NCBI GenBank assembly: GCA_029204225.1
Contig: CM055100.1
Coordinates: 57,362,345 to 57,424,344 of the forward strand
Length of the DNA stretch: 62,000 nucleotides
Direction of reading: 5' to 3'
From: Diphasiastrum complanatum
Lineage: Eukaryota > Streptophyta > Lycopodiopsida > Lycopodiales > Lycopodiaceae
Shown here: piece by piece, positions 20,905 through 32,048 of the stretch
Layout of the letters: each line of letters begins with the position of its first letter
How positions within the stretch are numbered: position 1 is the first letter of the stretch
The notes under the pieces: model-generated
The model's input: only the letters and a program-made list of their open reading frames with translations
Databases searched by the model: none
What the model was told of the DNA's origin: nothing
Translations under genes and position numbers: made by a program

Positions 20905-21656
20905 AAAGCGAGTATTTTCTTTATTCCCAAGCTTGACCTTTGTCTCTCAAACATAGTCTTGTCCAAAGGCTTTGTAAATATGTCAGCCACCATCTGCTTG
21001 GTTGGAGTGAAGATGGTTTTCAGCTCGTCTCTCTCCACCAGATCTTTGATCAAATGATACCTTATAGCAATGTGTTTCTTCTAGAGTGAAACACCGGATC
21101 ATTTGTCAAATGAGTGATTAGATTTGTGCAATCAGGTTGTCGCTCCGTGACAGAATCAATGTGTCATCCACATAGACACCGATGATGATGATTTCTCCAT
21201 CTATGACCTTTACATAAATATTGTAACTAGCCATCACGGGCTAAAAGCCCAAGAATCTTAGGGCTTGATCCTTTTCTTATAGCACTGCCTGTTGGCGGAC
21301 TGCTTCAGTCCATAGATGCTTTTGTGCATTCTACAGGCATTGTCAACAAAAGACTTGTAGGTAAAACCTGGTGGCTAGTCCATATAGACATCTTCTTTCA
21401 GCTCTCCATGTAGGAACTCAGTCTCAGTCTCGTCTACAATGTAGATCATCAGATTGTAAGCAGCTGCATATGCAGATGTGTGCTTCACAACGGGAGAAAA
21501 GATCTCAGTATAGTCGATACCATACTTCTATGAGAAACCCTTTGCAACTAGCCTGGCTTTGTATCTCACATTGCCGTCTGGTCCATACTTGTACTTATAG
21601 ATATTCATAGTTAGGCACCTATCCAGTGATCTAACCCTTGTTGACAGGCGGGAGAG
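20905..21656 (-). pseudogene. Copia RT to RNase H end, heavily decayed
   Basis: Minus-strand pieces are ALPPVNKG, YKYGPDGNV, ARLVAKGFS-stop-KYGIDYTEIFSPVVKHT, AYAAAYNLMIYIVDE, GELKEDVYMD-stop-PPGFTY, a KSIYGLKQS block, then after long decay ADIFTKPLDKTMFERQRSSL, the typical copia C-terminus. Two of the stops replace Gln in SQKYG and DQPPG. The catalytic YVDD region is lost. It is related in sequence to the copia element at 42536-49547. Confidence 0.75.
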
Positions 21657-21687
21657 CTACTACTACATGAGATCTTCGATCCTATAG

Positions 21688-21705
21688 TGGCACCGTTGTC
21701 GGAGA
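21688..21705 (+). promoter_or_regulatory. Primer-binding site, tRNA-Asp type, decayed
   Basis: TGGCACCGTTGTCGGAGA matches the tRNA-Asp complement typical of plant Athila/Tat gypsy elements (TGGCGCCGTTGCCGGGGA) except for four transitions. The 5' LTR itself is lost; copia sequence starts about 30 bases upstream. Confidence 0.6.
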
Positions 21706-22706
21706 TAGGTTTTCACTAACTAGTATAGCTGCATTTTAGCTATTTCTTGCTTTTTGGAGTAGTTTTAGGTAGATTTTTGGGTGTTTAGAGTTAGTTTTCT
21801 GTATTTTTCTATGTTTGGACTATTCACAGCTAGCGGAAGGAGGTGTGAGAGGGTGGAGGAGGCCCTGAATAGCCTCTAAGGGCTTGACTTCCAAACCAAA
21901 ACCTGAGAAAATCCAAAAAAGACACCAATCTACATTTTGGAGGGAAAAAGAGCCTAAAATCTCATCAAATTTTAATATCTCCAAAACCAGTGAGAATTAA
22001 TTCTTGCATGACTGACAACAGCTCCAAGGTACTATCCCAGATCTGCATAGAAGCCTGCGAGAGTTAGTTCCAAGCAGATTGCAAAAATCAGAGAAAAAAC
22101 CATGAAAATTCAAAAAACCCTTGTAAAAATTCAAAAAAATGCAAATCTTCACCAAAACTCTTACAGAGCCCTCTGAAGTTCCATCTCAGTGAGACCAGGG
22201 CACATAGAAGCTTGCAAGAGTTAGTTCACTGTCTAAGTGCCTGTGCAAGAGTTCTCGGTGGAAAAAAGACGAGAAAGTACCAAAGAACCCTCGTAGACAC
22301 TAAAATTTTCATTTCTAGTGGGCAAGAACCCTCACATAGAATTCTAAAATTCCATCTTAGTGAGGCCAGGATGCAGAAGATTCTGCGAGAGTTAGTTTGA
22401 TTCCAGTGAGCAGAAAATTGGGTCTAAGTGCTAAAAAATCACTAAAAAGTAAAGATCCAGCAAATCCTTCCAGAAAGAACTCTCGCAAACCATTCCAATC
22501 AATCTTGGTTTTTTACCTACAAAACAGCTAAAAAACCCTTGCACAACCAACCCTAGCATAAGAAAACCCTAGCACACTAGATCAGTGAAAAGATCTGCAC
22601 CAGATCTAGCTCTTGTCAAAATCTCAAGTCAATCAGTATAAGGAGTCAAAAGTTATCAAGGAAAAACCACCGTACAAGGCCTAAATTTCACTTTCGACCG
22701 ATCAGA
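21706..22706 (+). other. Long gypsy 5' leader with degenerate repeats
   Basis: This is about 1 kb of A-rich leader between primer site and gag. A unit containing CCAT(C/T)TNAGTGAG(A/G)CCAGG and GAGAGTTAGTT recurs about three times, at roughly 22010-22080, 22165-22235 and 22330-22410. Confidence 0.5.
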
Positions 22707-24310
22707 TTGATCAGATCCTTAAGATCCAGACTGCATCCCATTGTAGAAGCAAGATCCAACTACTTTGGACCCCACCATCGGATGAATATGAGATCTGGAC
22801 GATCAGTAGCAAGAAGGATAGCAAAGCAAGCACCACACCTTCCCAAATTAGCAACTGTGCAACAAGAGGTAGAACTGGAACCAATACCAATGGATGCAAT
22901 GGGCCAACCTGTACCTGTCGCTCCCTTGCAGGCAGTCTAGAGAGCACCTCAGATGGAAATACCAAAATACGACAGATCATCAGATCCCATCCGCTTCCTC
23001 TAGATCTACAAGCAAGCTTGTGAAATCTACGGCGAACGGACACCTGAAGAAAAGTTGATGCTATTTCCCATGTCCCTATTAGTGGTGGCTCAAGATTGGT
23101 TTTTCAACCTGTCAAAGGAAGAGAAATCCACCTAGGAAGCGGTTAAAGCGGCTCTCATCATGCGCTTTAAACCAAGGAAGTTCCTAAAAGACCCATTTCT
23201 CCTGCTGAGCAAAGTCAAGATGGGAAAAAGAGAAAGGGTCAGGGACTATATTGAACGGGTCAAACATCTACGATCCAAGTGCAGTGCAGCCCTAATTCCT
23301 GATCATGCACTAATCATGTGGTTCCTAGTAGGACTACCATGGAGCATCAGAAGAGAGCTGAAATGATGTGACCAGTATGCTACTCTACAGGAAGCTATGG
23401 AAGATGCCATTAGGAAAGAGGATGAGAGATCAGACGACGAATATCCATCCACCCATACTCCTACTTCCTCGATAACATCATCATCATCAAATGCTTCTGT
23501 TCTATCCACATAATTGTTGTTGAGCAGCAACGCCACATCTACCGGAACCAAACTAGCTACAGTATCTACGACGCAAGAATGTCTAGTGTTCAGTATGCAC
23601 ACAAAACCATACAGCAAACGAGTGTCCAGTTTTAAAGCAAAATCTAAGACTGACACATAGATTTTTCCATCTATGCAATGCAACATCACACGATACGGCA
23701 TTTTGCCCATTTAACTTTCAGATTGTTTAACAGAAGAGGAGTCCTTATCAGACTTCTTATCCATATCATCAAGGGGCACCAAATGCGACATCGAGGTACG
23801 GCGCACCAAATCAGCAACAACGTATGGCCTTACTTGCACCACAAGGGACAACCAATCAACAAATGGCCCATGTGAACTTGACAACAACGGAACCAGATAT
23901 GCTAGTACCACCTCAACCTGAGCAGCAACAATGGTATGGACCGGATTAACCATTTATGGATCCTATCATAAATGAATATATCGTGGCCTATGCAGCTCAA
24001 ACTCAACGTCAAGACGGGAGAAATTACGGCTGTTACGGATGTGGCGAAGGACACAAAATTGCAGAATGTCCTTACAAAGGACAATATACATCCTTCTGCC
24101 AAGAATGTGGTTATGGACAGTACTACAAGAATTGTCAATTGAGACCTGGAACCAGTGCACCACTAAACTTCATTGCAATACAACAGGCAACAGTTCAGCG
24201 GGGATACCACCGGAAGGGCAACATTTTCATGCCCCTATGTTAGTCATTACGCGAGCACATAAGAGAAAAGAAGTGGCTCCTTCACCACCACCATCGGTCA
24301 CTGATGACTA
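22707..24310 (+). pseudogene. Ty3/gypsy (Athila/Tat-like) gag relic with double zinc knuckle
   Basis: The plus strand encodes pieces of capsid (EIPKYDRSSDPIRFL, QACEIYGERTPEEKLMLFP, AQDWFFNLSKEEKS, AALIMRFKPRKFL, KRERVRDYIERVKHLRSKC, ALIMWFLVGLPWSIRRELK) broken by TAG/TGA codons. Two zinc knuckles follow near 24027-24150: CYGCGEGHKIAECP and CQECGYGQYYKNC. No protease, RT or integrase follows; a minus-strand copia gag begins at about 24550. The primer site upstream and long leader fit an Athila/Tat-type element. The relic at 1150-1720 belongs to the same family. Confidence 0.75.
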
Positions 24311-24552
24311 ACCCTTGACTTCAACACCATATCCGAATGTGAGGGAAGAAAAAAGACGGTACCAAAAAATACGACACTTTGCAAGGTTGTACTGGCAACC
24401 CCTTGTGGAAACATCTGTTGATGACCAGTTTGCAATCACTTCTCCTCTCCACTCCATTCAAAAAAAAAATGGAGTAAAGAGCCATAGCCAGGGCTCCACA
24501 TCGTGCAGGTCTTCTTCTCACCATTATGTTGTCTCGGTTTATTTCTGCTCTT

Positions 24553-25156
24553 TCATTGGCCTTCTTTGGCTCCCTCTGACTGCTGCCTTCGATCTTGTCT
24601 TTGGTCTGACTCCCTCTTAGACTTGAAATTCTGCTTCTGCTTCTCTTTGTTGTTGTAGAGAGCTTGATCAGAGTTATCCTTGTCATCAAGGTGTTCATGG
24701 GCTTCCACCTCTTCTCTAATCTCGATTACAGCCTTCTCAAGGGTCATCTATGGATCTTTAGCAAGTAATGTTCCGGTCGTTTGAAACGATCTTGGTAGAG
24801 CTCGCAACAGGTATGTGAGCTACTTCTCTGTTGAGACTACATTCTTTGTTTCAAAATTATGTAGCGAGAGGAACAGGTCTTTCATTCTTCTGATGAAGGA
24901 GGTGAGGTCTTTACCATCCCATCTCAGATTGGTCAGCTGATCTTCAAGAAGCATAATTTGGCTTCGTGATTTTGTTTGAAATCTGGTCAGCAAAGTATCC
25001 CACATTTTCCTTGCATTGGAGAGTGTGGCTAGATCAAGTGTCAAGCTGTCTTCGATGGAGGAAGATAGGACGGCTACCGCCTTGTTGTTTCTTTCTCTCC
25101 ATTCCCATAGCTCTTTGCCAGTGGTTGTGGGCATCTCTTCTGTGCCACCAAGTTCA
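24553..25156 (-). pseudogene. Copia gag fragment related to the element at 42536-49547
   Basis: On the minus strand: GKELWEWRERNNKAVAVLSS, SIEDSLTLDLATLSNARKMW, LEDQLTNLRWDGKDLTSFIR, then a TAG, LTYLLRALPRSFQTT and EKAVIEIREEVEAHEHLDDK. The same blocks in the same order occur at 43780-44230, so this is a second copy of that family's gag. One or two stops are present. The gag start and everything upstream are replaced at 25156 by plus-strand copia sequence. Confidence 0.8.
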
Positions 25157-25318
25157 TCTAAAGTGAAGAAGAACAAGTACAAGGTTACTTGTTTCTCATG
25201 TGGAAAAAAGGGGCATTTTGCCTCTCAATGCTACAAAAGGAAAAAGCAAGCCAACATCACTTGTGAAGATGAATCTCCTTGTGACAAAGAAGATTCACTT
25301 ATGATGTCTAACTTTCAT
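25157..25318 (+). pseudogene. Copia zinc knuckle region
   Basis: CFSCGKKGHFASQC is a canonical CCHC knuckle of copia nucleocapsid, followed by a basic and then acidic linker. The frame runs open to the solo LTR at 25319. Confidence 0.8.
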
Positions 25319-25807
25319 TGTAAGAACCACCAAGTGAAGATCTACAGGATTGCAATCACATGCAAACCAAAAGGACACCTGTAGAGCATGAACCACCCAA
25401 CCAAATATGGAGAGGCTAGTCAATACCCTAACCAATCCACCCCCAAGCCATAGTAAAGAACACAAGAGAGGAGAGGAAGAACTGACTCAAGAATCACAAT
25501 TCACAATAGGAGGATGGGCGAGTTTCCACTAGACTTATTCTCCTCAAGAGAGAGAGAATATTTCCTTTAGGATTTTCATGCAACCTAAATTGAGCTAATG
25601 ATCTCCTATTCTTGCATTAAAGCAGTCTTCACCATGCATGTGCTACTATGTCCAATTATAGGTCTGGGCCCTCATATGATTATTAATTATTTAATACGAC
25701 CATGTCCGAAATGACGTAGCATAACTAATAACCACATACAACTGGAGTGACTGGCTATCCACGTCAAGAATAATTCCGATTCTCTTGTACTAGACATGGA
25801 CATAACA
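25319..25807 (-). repeat. Solo LTR of family A with 5-bp target duplication
   Basis: The 489-bp insertion begins TGTTATGTCC and ends GGTTCTTACA on the minus strand. It is flanked on both sides by TTCAT (25314-25318 and 25808-25812), a perfect 5-bp target-site duplication. The host copia frame resumes immediately after it. No internal element sequence remains, so the two LTRs have recombined to one. Related copies lie at 6620-7107 and 32500-32972. Confidence 0.9.
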
Positions 25808-25812
25808 TTCAT

Positions 25813-26967
25813 CTTCCTCTTTCAAGCATTCTAATGTATGGTGGCTAGATAGTAGTGCTTCATCCCACATGAGTAGTGATAAAAACTCTTTTTGTAATCT
25901 TGTACCATACAAAGGATCTAGAAGTTGTATCTATAACGCAAATGATGAGGAATGCATGATAGAAGGCACATGAAGCATATCTTTGGATAAGCTTAATCTT
26001 AATGATGTGCTATATGTTCCTAGTTTGACTAAAGATCTAATAAGTGTAGGCCAACTCAATGATGATCTACAAGTAGATTTTAGATATTGTACTTGCTTGA
26101 TCACAAAAGATGATGATATAGTAGCATCATGTTCTCGTTTTAGAAGGTTATTCAAGCTTGATGGAAATGGAAATGCTAATCTTTGCTCGGATATTGTGCT
26201 ACAAGGAAAGCTATCAAGTGAAGATCTATGGCGTAGGAGGTTGGGCCATCCCAACTCCAAGGTCATGCAATCTATGTGCAAGTTGGAGCTAGCTCATGGT
26301 TTGCCTAAGCCCATGATCAAGGAGCCAAGTCCTTGTGATGCATGTGCATTGGCCAAATCACATGCAAGGCCACATCAAAGTTCAACCACCAAGTCCAAAG
26401 CACCTTTGGAACTCATCCATAGTGACATCCATTTCTCATCCACCAAGAGCAAGGGTGGAGCAACATGTTTTATAACATCTATTGATGATTAGTCACTTTT
26501 TTTGTTGGGTTTACCTCTTATCTTCTAAAGCACTTGCATATGAAACTTTTGTGAAGTTCAAAGCTTTTGTTGAGAATCAACTATCTTGTAAAATTAAAGC
26601 TTTGAGAAGTGATAATGGAGGTGAATACATCTCCAAAAAGTTCATAAACTTCTGTAATGATTTTGGCATTAGAAGAGATTTCACTTGTGCCTACTCTCCT
26701 CATACTAATGGAGTGGCCGAGAGAAAAAATAGAACTCTATGTGAATGTGCAAAGCCACTTAGACTAGAAGCTTCTCTTTCTAAAAAATTTTGGGGAGAAT
26801 CAATAGGATGTGCTAACCATCTTTGCAATTTCTTGCCAAATCATGCTATAGAAGATATTTCACCTTATGAAAAGTTGTATAAAAGGAAACTCGGGGTTAA
26901 TCATCTTAGAACATTTAAATGTGTATGTTTTGTACATGTACCTCTTGAAACAAGAAAAAAAAGATGA
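25813..26967 (+). pseudogene. Copia protease, pre-integrase and integrase
   Basis: Protease reads VWWLDSSASSHMSS (DSG changed to DSS). Pre-integrase has LNDVLYVPSLTKDLISVGQL and LWRRRLGHPNSKVMQ. The integrase zinc finger lies around SPCDACALAKSHARP. Catalytic blocks are LELIHSDI, LRSDNGGEYIS and NGVAERKNRTL, so the D-D-E residues are present. A TAG at 26491-26493 and a shift near it split the integrase, and the end after RKKR is frameshifted. It was almost intact before these lesions. Confidence 0.85.
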
Positions 26968-27179
26968 TGTTAATGCTCTTAAAAGCATTATGATAGGCTA
27001 CTCAAGTAAAGCCTATAGGATCTTTGTTCCATCTACTAATTAAACTATGATAAGCAGAGATGTGATCTTCCATGAAGATCGAATGTACATGAAGGACAAT
27101 GTGCAAGAATCATAAGAGCTTATTCATCAAGGAGGAGTCTCTTCATCAAGTATTGATCATGATGCTCACTTACTTGGAA

Positions 27180-27945
27180 AAAGGCAAGCAAGTGGAGGAT
27201 TCAAGCTCTCTACATGCTTTTCACACCTCCATTGAAGAACCATCAAGTGTGGAGGAAGCTCTTCAATCAAAGGATTGGATCAAAGCTATGGAGGCCGAGC
27301 ATGAAGCTTTGATGCAAAACAAAACCTGGCAACTTGTAGATCCACCTAATGACAAGCATGCCATTGAATGCAAGTGGGCTATAGAATCAAGCCCAATAAT
27401 GATGGATCAATCAACAAGTTCAAAGCAAGGCTTTGTGCTAAAGGCTATGCTCAGATCAAAGGCATAGATTATGAAGAAACCTTTGCTCCTGTAGCGAAGA
27501 TGGTAACCATTAGGATCCTCATTGCCATTTGTTGCATTTATGATTGGAAAATGCTTCAACTTGATGTTTCCAATGCTTTCTTGAATGGTTACTTATAAAA
27601 AGAAATATATATGCATCAACATCCAGGTTTTGTTGTGAATGCCAAAGGATCAAAAGTATGCTTACTTTTGAAAGTCTTTATGTCTTGAAACAAGCCCCAA
27701 GGGCTTGGTATGAGAGGTTGAACACTTATCTTCTTTCTATTGGTTTTAAAATTAGCCCATATGATCCATCATTATATCTTAAACATGTTGGTAACGATGT
27801 AATCATGTTGCTTATTTATGTTGATGACATTCTATTATGTGGAAGCAACATGGATTTACTTATTGATACCAAGATCTCCTTAGGAAAGGAATTCAAAATG
27901 CAAGATCTTGGATTTTTACATCATGTACTTGGATTATTGTAAATT
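27180..27945 (+). pseudogene. Copia reverse transcriptase, N-terminal and palm
   Basis: EPSSVEEALQSKDWIKAMEA and NKTWQLVDPP begin RT. A frameshift near 27385 leads into KARLCAKGYAQIKGIDYEET, FAPVAKMVTIRILIAI and QLDVSNAFLNGYL followed by TAA. After about 60 bases it resumes with LKQAPRAWYERL and the catalytic LLIYVDDILL at about 27810-27840, then DLGFLHHVLGLL and a stop. The YVDD pair is intact. RNase H is not found downstream. Confidence 0.85.
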
Positions 27946-28369
27946 GATGGCCGGTGGCTTATGCACCATCTCCATCAAGTTTGAAGCTATTTTGACTTCT
28001 ACAAATCAAGAAATCTTCGTTCTCAGCCTATACTGCATCTTAGGATCAGTGTGAATGCTTCATGGAAGTCTATAAAGTACAATGAGAGCTCACATCCATA
28101 TAGTGGTAGCTCAAGTTTCTACTCAATAAAGTATGTGGTGACCTCTTAACATGATTGGATCAATGATTTTTACCTAAATGAAGATTCATAGACATATATT
28201 AAATGTTGTTGGATTATTATCCTCATAATCAATCTTTAATCTGCATCCATTTATATATTCAATTTCTATAGTTTTACTCATGTTTTTATAGTCTGCAGAA
28301 ATACACGAGAATGGCTGATAGTCGGCTTCGACAACAATAGAAATTATCGAAGGTGTTCGAACTATCGAA
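27946..28369. other. No gene seen
   Basis: A/T-rich sequence between the truncated copia RT and the next LTR, with no recognisable coding or RNA feature. Confidence 0.4.
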
Positions 28370-29112
28370 TGTTAACATAACATGTTACCACTTGTTTTGA
28401 AACTAACGATTTGCCCTAACCCTTGTTAACAAGTAATTATCGTGTGATAGCGCATTATTATGGCTAAGTGCCAATTGCAATTTGCGACCATACAATTGAC
28501 TTTTATTGTCATTGTGGATAAGCCTAAACGACATTCTTCACTAGTATATAAAGTTGATTATTTTTCACTTACTTTGTTGGCTAAGTTGGTTAAGCTATTG
28601 ATCCTGGAGATTAATAATAGTGCATTGCTAAAGGCACTTACAACTTATTAGCAGTAGTGCATCAAACATAGTCGATCAGATACTCAGAGCTAGTTTCGAA
28701 TACTCAGAGCTAGTTTCAAGTACGTGATTACATTCGCTAGTGTTTTCTGCTCGCTATGCTACTTACTGAATCAATTATACAATTTTATTCCATTTAGTAT
28801 TATATTTGAATGAATGAATATTTCTCTGTTCTATTGTAATTTGATTACATTCTCTTACAGTTTTCTCTAAACTATCGAATACTTCGATACAGCTGTTTGC
28901 TCTGTTATGTTTGTCTACGAAATCAATCTTACTAATTTGATAATTTTAAAATTAGAATCAAGTAGAATCGAACATGGCAATAGTCACAATAGTTTTGTTT
29001 GAATTTGATAGACATAGTCATACATCAAAAGAATGATCTTTCCGCAAAGCTCGATAGTAGCATCTATTGAATGCACTCTTTCTCTATCAACCATCCTTTT
29101 CTTCTTCCAACA
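28370..29112 (+). repeat. Putative 5' LTR of a small copia relic
   Basis: It starts TGTTAACATA and ends TTCTTCCAACA right before a primer-binding-like site; TGTT/AACA are inverted ends. TATATAAAG at about 28545 is a good TATA box. No second copy is present, so the start is inferred. Confidence 0.5.
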
Positions 29113-29124
29113 TGGTATCGAAGC
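29113..29124 (+). promoter_or_regulatory. Variant primer-binding site
   Basis: TGGTATCGAAGC lies between a putative LTR and a copia gag fragment. It is the same AG/GA variant as at 7109. Confidence 0.55.
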
Positions 29125-29242
29125 TCTAATTTCTGGTATGATTTCCAATTAGAGCATTGCATGGTATTAGTGTCGTAATATTATCAGATACTATTCTCAT
29201 TCTTAGGTCATCGATTATCGACAGACTAACTTCCATATGTAT

Positions 29243-29500
29243 CCACAAAGTTTTACAACTGACAAACTAGATGGATCGAGTTACCATTTGTGGTAAGATG
29301 AAGACTATGCTAATTGCCAATGAGCTATGGGATGTTTTCATAGGTATCGAAGTGAAACTTGAAGACGACATAGCTAACTCAAAATGGAAATCGAAGGATG
29401 GTAAAGCTTTCATGCTAATCATTCTCCCAGGTATCCAACAACCACTCACAAGTCCGAGATTCAAAGCTGTTATGGCCCTATATTCCAGTAAGCAGACATA
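29243..29500 (+). pseudogene. Copia gag fragment with internal deletion
   Basis: KLDGSSYHLW, LIANELWDVFIGIEVKLEDD and KWKSKDGKAFMLII match the gag start of element 2959-6062. The frame then jumps to a piece resembling the gag C-terminus (AVMALYSSKQ), so the middle is deleted. A stop or shift follows HLW. Confidence 0.7.
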
Positions 29501-30935
29501 GGGGGGCATAGTTTCAAAGCTTTTGGATTTATCAGATTCTTTCTACAGCCATTTTGGGACAGCGTAGCACCATAGTTTTAGAATTTGTTGGCAGGGCGCA
29601 TCTAATCCATTAAAACACAGATTCCTGGGAGTTTTGGGAGATAGAGACATGTTGTTTCATGCATGCTTTATTCCAATGATTTCTGGGCAACAATACTAGT
29701 GTTTCCAAAGCTAGGAATCTGAGTTTTTGTCTGAAATCTCTTCTAAGCAGAGATTCTAAAACTTATGAAGCTTTAAGAAAGCATGCAAATAATAATCTTT
29801 CAGACTTTGATTCCTGTCCCTTCTTATTTACAACTCCCTTTCCTATTCTTAAGCAGGAAATAGCTTTCATTAGCTCTGAGGCTTATGTTTCTTTTCCACG
29901 GAAGCATCTATGAAGCCTTAAGCCTACAATATCGTAATTCGTTCCGTATGTGTTAAAGAACACAGTACCTTGCATGATTTGCAAGAAGGTATGACTCAGG
30001 AGAACAATTCCCAACAGAACTTAAAGATCGTTAAGAACGTTTTCCAGGTGCATGGATACTGGTCCAATAACCACAGAGTGTAGATATACAAGGGTGGGTT
30101 GTTCAGTGTTATTCAATGCTTTGTGTGATCAAATCTTTGTGATTTCTTTTGAAAGAATTGTTGTTGTTCAAAGGAGTGCTTTGTGCATTGAAACAAGTTA
30201 GAAAAGAAGATCAGGTCATTGCTGAAGCTGATCAGATCCTCATTCTCTCGGATTTTCATAGAAAGCAGGAGTTAGTTATTCTCTCAATTACCATATATTA
30301 TTTTGCATGCACATAGAGACTCTCACTGCAATTTATATCCCATGTTTATATTATTTGCAAATTATACAGGAAGATCATTTTCTCTCTGACAAGCTACATT
30401 CCTCAATAAGCAATCATCAACTACATGATTTTAGGCTGCTTGCTTGTCTATTTCATCCGAAAAAATTGATTCAGTATCAATTTCAATAGACATTTCAATA
30501 GACACAAGTTCCTTATTCCAGATTCTGATCATTCGAGAACATAATGGCTTTATGCATGCTATTGAATCCTCACATGTGTAGCATTTAATCAACAGAATGT
30601 ATGGAATTTTGAAACTAGACAAGCAACTAGACCTACACATAGTGATTCCCATCTATAGTTCCAACAACATTCAAAATAAATCACACATGCACATCAATTT
30701 ACATATCATGGAATCTTCTCAAGTAAACACAATTCTAAACAACCTCAACAAAATTGAAAAAGTAGAAGTGCGCTCTACCACCAACTTTGCTAATTATGCT
30801 TGACCAGTCAACAAATCAAAATCCAAATTTCCATTGAGAAATCGGCATTCCAACCGAGATTAAATTATCCAAGAGCCTTCCACTTCCAACTAATGTAGAG
30901 CTTGCCTCCATTCCATCCAACTACACCTTAGTCAA
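29501..30935. other. No gene seen
   Basis: About 1.4 kb with no convincing coding region on either strand. It may be the internal part of a retroelement whose minus-strand primer site lies at 30936-30947. Confidence 0.4.
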
Positions 30936-30947
30936 GCTCTGATACCA
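30936..30947 (-). promoter_or_regulatory. Primer-binding site, tRNA-iMet type
   Basis: The minus strand reads TGGTATCAGAGC, a perfect match, preceded on that strand by an LTR end ...TTTACAT. Confidence 0.7.
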
Positions 30948-30948
30948 A

Positions 30949-31290
30949 TGTAAAGACCAACCAGGAGATGACCAAGACTGAGATAGAAATGGATACACAT
31001 GAGAGACTGCAAACCACCCAACCAACTAGAAATGAACCTCCCAAGGAGACTAGCATCTCATTCCCCGACTCACAGAGCTAAAAATCTAGCATCCTGGAGG
31101 GCATGTCTCTACCATTATATATAGAAGTTTTTAAACTTGGTAATGTCAAATTATCATTGCTTGGACCTTTTTTATATCTAAACCTATATTGTGGCCTTGG
31201 TAATAACGAAAACAGATAGTAGGTCCTTTTTCCTTATTGGTTATTGTAAAAGAATCATCAATATCTTGGAATTATCCTAATTCAAGGACA
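30949..31290 (-). repeat. Partial LTR
   Basis: This follows the minus-strand primer site and begins (plus strand) TGTAAAGACC, so the LTR end is ...GGTCTTTACA. It includes CCACCCAACCAA, the complement of the TTGGTTGGGTGG motif of family A, so it may be a distant member. The outer end is not defined. Confidence 0.4.
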
Positions 31291-31299
31291 AAATTAAAT

Positions 31300-31960
31300 T
31301 GCATTCTCATTTGGCAAATTCAAGTAGTTCATAAGTAGGTAAGATTTGATGGAGTTTCAATCCTTTTTTGTCAGAGCTTTTCATATAAAAAAATGTAAAG
31401 CTTTGTCCTTTGAGACTCACACCTCCTTGGTCGCATGCATATACCATCTCTTTAACATTTGGATTCGACTTGAACTTGTCAACAAGCTTTTTTGCAATTT
31501 TTAAGCAAATTGAATCACTTCTTTCATTTTTCACAATTTTTAATAAATTTATGCTTAAAAAATGATTCATATATTTTCCTTCAATAAAAGATTTCTTAAC
31601 TCTTTTGTGACTCTCATACATCTTTTAATGGCACCACCACCTGGTGTCAAAACTTCTAGGTTGTGTCTCTTAGTATTTTCTTGTAATGCTTGCTCATATA
31701 TTGAGACTCTATACTTTTATTGTAATCCATATATTGTCTTCTAAAGAATAGTGTTTCAAGATTGCAATTCTTCAATCTTTGCAACAAAACTAGCAGGGTC
31801 TATTTTTAGACCATTTACCTCGTCCACCAATGTTCTATTTATTTCTTGCAATGATTTTAAATTCTCATTCATATTCATATGAATGTTTGTGGTATTTGCC
31901 AATGTCTCAACTTGCATTCTTCGAGAATCCATTGCTTGAAAATAGTCGAGAGTCCGTTAG
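31300..31960 (-). pseudogene. Unidentified coiled-coil coding relic
   Basis: I do not recognise this. Reading the minus strand from 31960, one frame gives DYFQAMDSRRMQVETLANTT, then ENLKSLQEINRTLVDEVNGL and ASFVAKIEEL. After stops, another frame gives YEQALQENTKRHNLEVLTPG and IKRCMRVTKELRNLLLKENI, and a third an open 104-codon stretch (31307-31621) with LKIVKNERSDSICLKIAKKL and EMVYACDQGG. Heptad-like spacing suggests coiled coil. The pieces in order look like one decayed gene, host or transposon. Confidence 0.4.
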
Positions 31961-32016
31961 CACCATCCCCAACGAGCTTTAACAAACTTTGTACGTCACA
32001 AAATTTTAGGAGGAAC

Positions 32017-32018
<2 letters not shown>

Positions 32019-32047
<29 letters not shown>
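32019..32047 (+). repeat. Homopolymer of 29 G
   Basis: An uninterrupted run of 29 guanines stands in otherwise A/T-rich DNA. No coding role is visible. Confidence 0.9.

Positions 32048-32048
<1 letters not shown>

Larger units (their letters stand above)
25157..27945 (+). mobile_element. Copia element body, both ends missing, with a solo LTR inserted
   Basis: This is a plus-strand copia polyprotein running zinc knuckle, protease, pre-integrase, integrase, RT. Gag and 5' LTR are replaced by an inverted gag of another family. RNase H and 3' LTR are absent after 27945. A 489-bp solo LTR interrupts the gap between zinc knuckle and protease. Confidence 0.85.

Noticed and set aside
21371-21610. 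Plus-strand 79-codon frame
   Set aside because: Antisense to the copia RT fragment on the minus strand.
23303-24163. Minus-strand frames over the gypsy gag
   Set aside because: Antisense shadows; the plus strand shows the gag and two zinc knuckles.
24321-24552. Extending the minus-strand copia gag down to 24321
   Set aside because: Below about 24550 the frame no longer matches the related gag at 44 kb and crosses into the gypsy gag's downstream sequence.
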